Below, one piece after another: positions 33,554 to 35,831 of a stretch of 35,831 nucleotides of DNA. The notes beneath the pieces were generated by a model. That model searched no databases and had not been told where the DNA came from. It saw only the letters and a program-made list of their open reading frames with translations. Position numbers and translations under genes: made by a program. How positions within the stretch are numbered: the stretch's first letter is position 1; each line of letters opens with the position of its first letter. The stretch lies in assembly GCA_963169565.1 (NCBI GenBank), contig CAUJDI010000059.1, positions 1-35,831 of the forward strand. Direction: 5' to 3'. Origin of the DNA: Bacillota bacterium (GTDB lineage Bacteria > Bacillota > Clostridia > Christensenellales > Aristaeellaceae).

Positions 33554-34598
33554 TCCCGCCTCCCATAAGCCCGTCACCGATGAGCATGCAGTCGCCGAAA
33601 CTGAAGAACCTGTACCGCTCCCTGACGGCCTCCTGATAGGCCGCCAGAGCATTTTCCCTGCCCATGAAGGCGGACACCAGCATCAGCAGTGTGCTTTGCG
33701 GCAGATGAAAATTGGTCAGGAGTACGTCCGCGGCCTTAAAGGCGTGCCCCGGTCTGATAAAAATATCGGTCGTCCCGCTGCCAGGATGGACGAGGCCGGA
33801 GGGATCCGTCACTGTTTCAAGGGTACGGACGCAGGTCGTGCCGACACAGACGACCCTGCCGCCCGAGGCGCGGGCCTGGTTGATGAGGTCCGCCGCCTCA
33901 TGGCTGACCTCATACCATTCCCCGTGCATCTTGTGGTCTTCCACATTTTCCGTATTGACCGGCCGGAAGGTGCCCAGCCCGACGTGCAGCAGCAGGGTCG
34001 CGACTTTGACCCCTTTTTTGTGCAGACGGTCAAGGATGTCCTGCGTGAAGTGAAGCCCGGCAGTGGGCGCGGCGGCGCTGCCCTTCTCCATCGCGTAAAC
34101 GGTCTGATACCTTGACTGATCCTCAAGCTGCTCATGGATATAGGGCGGCAGGGGCATCCGGCCAAGCTGTTCCAGGATCTCCTCAAAGACCCCTTCATAG
34201 GAAAAACGGACGATTCTTCCGCCGAAATCCGTGCTCTCCCTGACCTCACAGCGCAGCCGGCCATCGCCGAAGAGGATCCCGCTGCCCTCCCTTAGCCTGC
34301 GCCCCGGCTTGACCAGGGCTTCCCAGCTGTCTGCGGCGAGGCGCTTGAGCAGCAGCACCTCGCAGGGGATACCCGATCCTGTCTTCACGCCCAGCAGGCG
34401 CGCCGGGATCACCCGGCTGCGGTTGAGCACGACGACGTCCCGGCTGTCAAGATAATCAGGGAAATCGAAAAAAAGCCTGTGACGCCATCCCTGTCCGCCG
34501 CGCTGGCAGACCAGCATCCGGCTGCTGTCCCGCTGCTCAAGCGGTGTCTGCGCGATCAGCTCAGGCGGGAGGACATAATCAAAGTCACTGGTCTTCAT
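33546..34598 (-). CDS. queA: tRNA preQ1(34) S-adenosylmethionine ribosyltransferase-isomerase
   Basis: A 350-residue enzyme that transfers ribose from S-adenosylmethionine to preQ1 at tRNA position 34, making epoxyqueuosine. Motifs are [33 protein letters not shown], the [10 protein letters not shown] block, [10 protein letters not shown] and [15 protein letters not shown]. The start is ATG 34598, overlapping the end of ruvB by 14 bases; TTG 34601 is an equal alternative. ruvB-queA adjacency is common in Clostridia, and tgt often follows; here psuK-psuG takes that place. Confidence 0.95.
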   Translation of the reverse strand: MKTSDFDYVLPPELIAQTPLEQRDSSRMLVCQRGGQGWRHRLFFDFPDYLDSRDVVVLNRSRVIPARLLGVKTGSGIPCEVLLLKRLAADSWEALVKPGRRLREGSGILFGDGRLRCEVRESTDFGGRIVRFSYEGVFEEILEQLGRMPLPPYIHEQLEDQSRYQTVYAMEKGSAAAPTAGLHFTQDILDRLHKKGVKVATLLLHVGLGTFRPVNTENVEDHKMHGEWYEVSHEAADLINQARASGGRVVCVGTTCVRTLETVTDPSGLVHPGSGTTDIFIRPGHAFKAADVLLTNFHLPQSTLLMLVSAFMGRENALAAYQEAVRERYRFFSFGDCMLIGDGLMGGGIG

Positions 34599-35637
34599 CA
34601 AACAACCCGACCTGGGCGCTGCCCGCCGCGCCGTTCTGCTGGGGATAGGGGCGGTTCAGGTGCTCATAGGCGGCCTGGGTGGCCATACGCCCGCGGGGCG
34701 TGCGCTGGATGAAGCCAAGCTGCAGCAGATAAGGCTCGTATACGTCCTCGATCGTCAGCGAATCCTCGCCCGTTGACGCGGCGAGCGTGTCCAACCCGAC
34801 AGGGCCGCCGGAAAACTTGTCGATCATGGCTGACAGGACGGTCCTGTCGACCTTGTCAAGGCCGAGGTTGTCGACTTCCAGCAGATTCAGACCCTCATGG
34901 GCGACCTGCCGGGTGATCAGACCGTCGGCCCTGACCTGGGCGTAATCGCGCACACGCTTGAGCATCCGGTTGGCAATGCGGGGCGTACCGCGGCTCCGGC
35001 GCGCGATCTCAGAGATGCCCTCCTCCTCGGCCGGCATGCCCAGGATGCCGGAAGACCGCTTCAGGATCTGGGCCAGTTCATCCGGCGAATACAGCTCCAG
35101 CCGGAACACCATGCCAAAGCGGTCCCTGAGGGGCGCGGATAGCTGGCCTGCCCTGGTGGTCGCCCCGATGAGGGTGAATCTGGGCAGATCCAGCCGCATG
35201 GAGCGGGCCGTGGGGCCCTTGCCGATCATGATGTCCAGGGCAAAGTCCTCCATCGCGGGGTAGAGCACCTCCTCTACCGCGCGGGAAAGCCTGTGGATCT
35301 CATCGATGAAGAGGACGTCCCCGGGGCTGAGGTTGGTCAGAATGGCGGCAAGGTCGCCGGGCCGGTCGATCGCGGGACCGGAGGTGATCCGGATGTTCTG
35401 ACCCATCTCCGAGGCCACGATGCACGCCAGCGTGGTTTTCCCAAGCCCGGGAGGCCCGTAGAGCAGCATGTGGTCCAGCGCGTCCCGGCGCTTGAGCGCA
35501 GCCTTGATATAGATGTTCAGGTTCTGCTTCACCGCGTCCTGGCCGACGTATTCACGAAGGGTCTTCGGACGCAGGGAAACGTCGGTGTCCCTGTCTTCAT
35601 CCCGGTAGCTGCTCATCAAAAGTCGGTCGTCCTGCAT
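34585..35637 (-). CDS. ruvB: Holliday junction branch-migration ATPase RuvB
   Basis: A 350-residue AAA+ motor that drives branch migration with RuvA. It shows [12 protein letters not shown], Walker [12 protein letters not shown], Walker [11 protein letters not shown], sensor 1 GATTRAG, the arginine finger region PLRDRFG, and the C-terminal winged helix with [12 protein letters not shown] and QRTPRGR. ATG 35637 is three bases after the ruvA stop. The C-terminal end VGLFDEDQ overlaps the queA start. Confidence 0.97.
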   Translation of the reverse strand: MQDDRLLMSSYRDEDRDTDVSLRPKTLREYVGQDAVKQNLNIYIKAALKRRDALDHMLLYGPPGLGKTTLACIVASEMGQNIRITSGPAIDRPGDLAAILTNLSPGDVLFIDEIHRLSRAVEEVLYPAMEDFALDIMIGKGPTARSMRLDLPRFTLIGATTRAGQLSAPLRDRFGMVFRLELYSPDELAQILKRSSGILGMPAEEEGISEIARRSRGTPRIANRMLKRVRDYAQVRADGLITRQVAHEGLNLLEVDNLGLDKVDRTVLSAMIDKFSGGPVGLDTLAASTGEDSLTIEDVYEPYLLQLGFIQRTPRGRMATQAAYEHLNRPYPQQNGAAGSAQVGLFDEDQ

Positions 35638-35640
35638 ACC

Positions 35641-35831
35641 TTATCCCTTCATCATTGAACGAAGTGCCAGGCGGACCAGTTCGTCCGCCTGCAGATCGGA
35701 AGCGCCCTGGCTGGCTCTGGAGACCGCCATGGCGGCTTCGCTCTGGCTGTATCCCAGCGACTGGAGCGCCAGGATGGCTTCCCCTGCCACGCCAGCGGCG
35801 CCAGGCCCGGTGAAACCGGAAACACCCGAGA
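35641..35831 (-). CDS. ruvA: Holliday junction DNA-binding protein RuvA, C-terminal part (partial)
   Basis: The last 62 codons of a gene that begins beyond the window, ending at TAA 35643-35641. The peptide EAILALQSLGYSQSEAAMAV and the ending LVRLALRSMMKG is RuvA domain III, the flexible region that contacts RuvB. A Gly/Ala-rich linker precedes it. Spacing of three bases to ruvB confirms the ruvAB pair. Confidence 0.92.
   Translation of the reverse strand, partial: SGVSGFTGPGAAGVAGEAILALQSLGYSQSEAAMAVSRASQGASDLQADELVRLALRSMMKG

Noticed and set aside
1-35831. CRISPR array, rRNA genes, intact tRNA genes, or reassigned stop codons
   Set aside because: No regularly spaced repeats or rRNA sequence were seen, the only tRNA-like sequence lacks a 5' half, and all three stop codons end genes normally, so the TAA at 9772-9774 is not evidence of recoding.

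Overview
The window is one contiguous piece of a moderately GC-rich Bacillota genome, most likely Clostridia. The pointers are a FabK/FabZ-type fatty-acid operon headed by a MarR-family gene, a ruvA-ruvB-queA order, split four-subunit acetyl-CoA carboxylase genes, a DUF6273 exported protein, and strong AGGAGG-type ribosome binding sites. Genus cannot be read from the sequence. Intergenic DNA is clearly AT-richer than the genes.

Layout: (1) 1-3.5 kb: the end of a citG-like gene, then a Na+-pumping oxaloacetate decarboxylase with gamma, stand-alone biotin carrier, beta and alpha subunits. This looks like the distal part of a citrate-fermentation operon and ends at a strong intrinsic terminator. 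(2) 4.2-9.9 kb: exported proteins of unknown function (833, 247 and 245 aa) behind a good sigma-70 promoter. A convergent fourth exported-protein gene is interrupted by one in-frame stop codon. (3) 10.4-22.1 kb: a complete type II fatty-acid biosynthesis operon, marR-fabH-acpP-fabK-fabD-fabG-fabF-accB-fabZ-accC-accD-accA, extended by a DegV/FakB-like gene, birA and bioY. Most junctions overlap or nearly touch. The operon couples chain synthesis, fatty-acid binding, biotin uptake and biotin attachment. (4) 22.26-23.49 kb: a complete IS5-family element. (5) 23.5-31.1 kb: a possible photo-oxidative-stress island with a glutathione peroxidase, a PNPOx-like flavoprotein, a small membrane protein, a class II photolyase, a DUF523-DUF1722 protein, a CrtI-like FAD oxidoreductase, and a convergent NTF2-like/SDR pair. 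(6) 31.6-35.8 kb, minus strand: ruvA-ruvB-queA-psuK-psuG followed by an IS110-like transposase remnant.

The genes link through biotin: both the decarboxylase carrier and AccB need BirA, and BioY would supply the vitamin. Region 5 resembles, in gene content, light- or singlet-oxygen-inducible clusters known from Proteobacteria. The items most worth following are that island with its possible three-way-junction RNA at 26917-26991, the nonsense-interrupted exported-protein gene, and the exported-protein cluster. No CRISPR array, rRNA or intact tRNA was seen.
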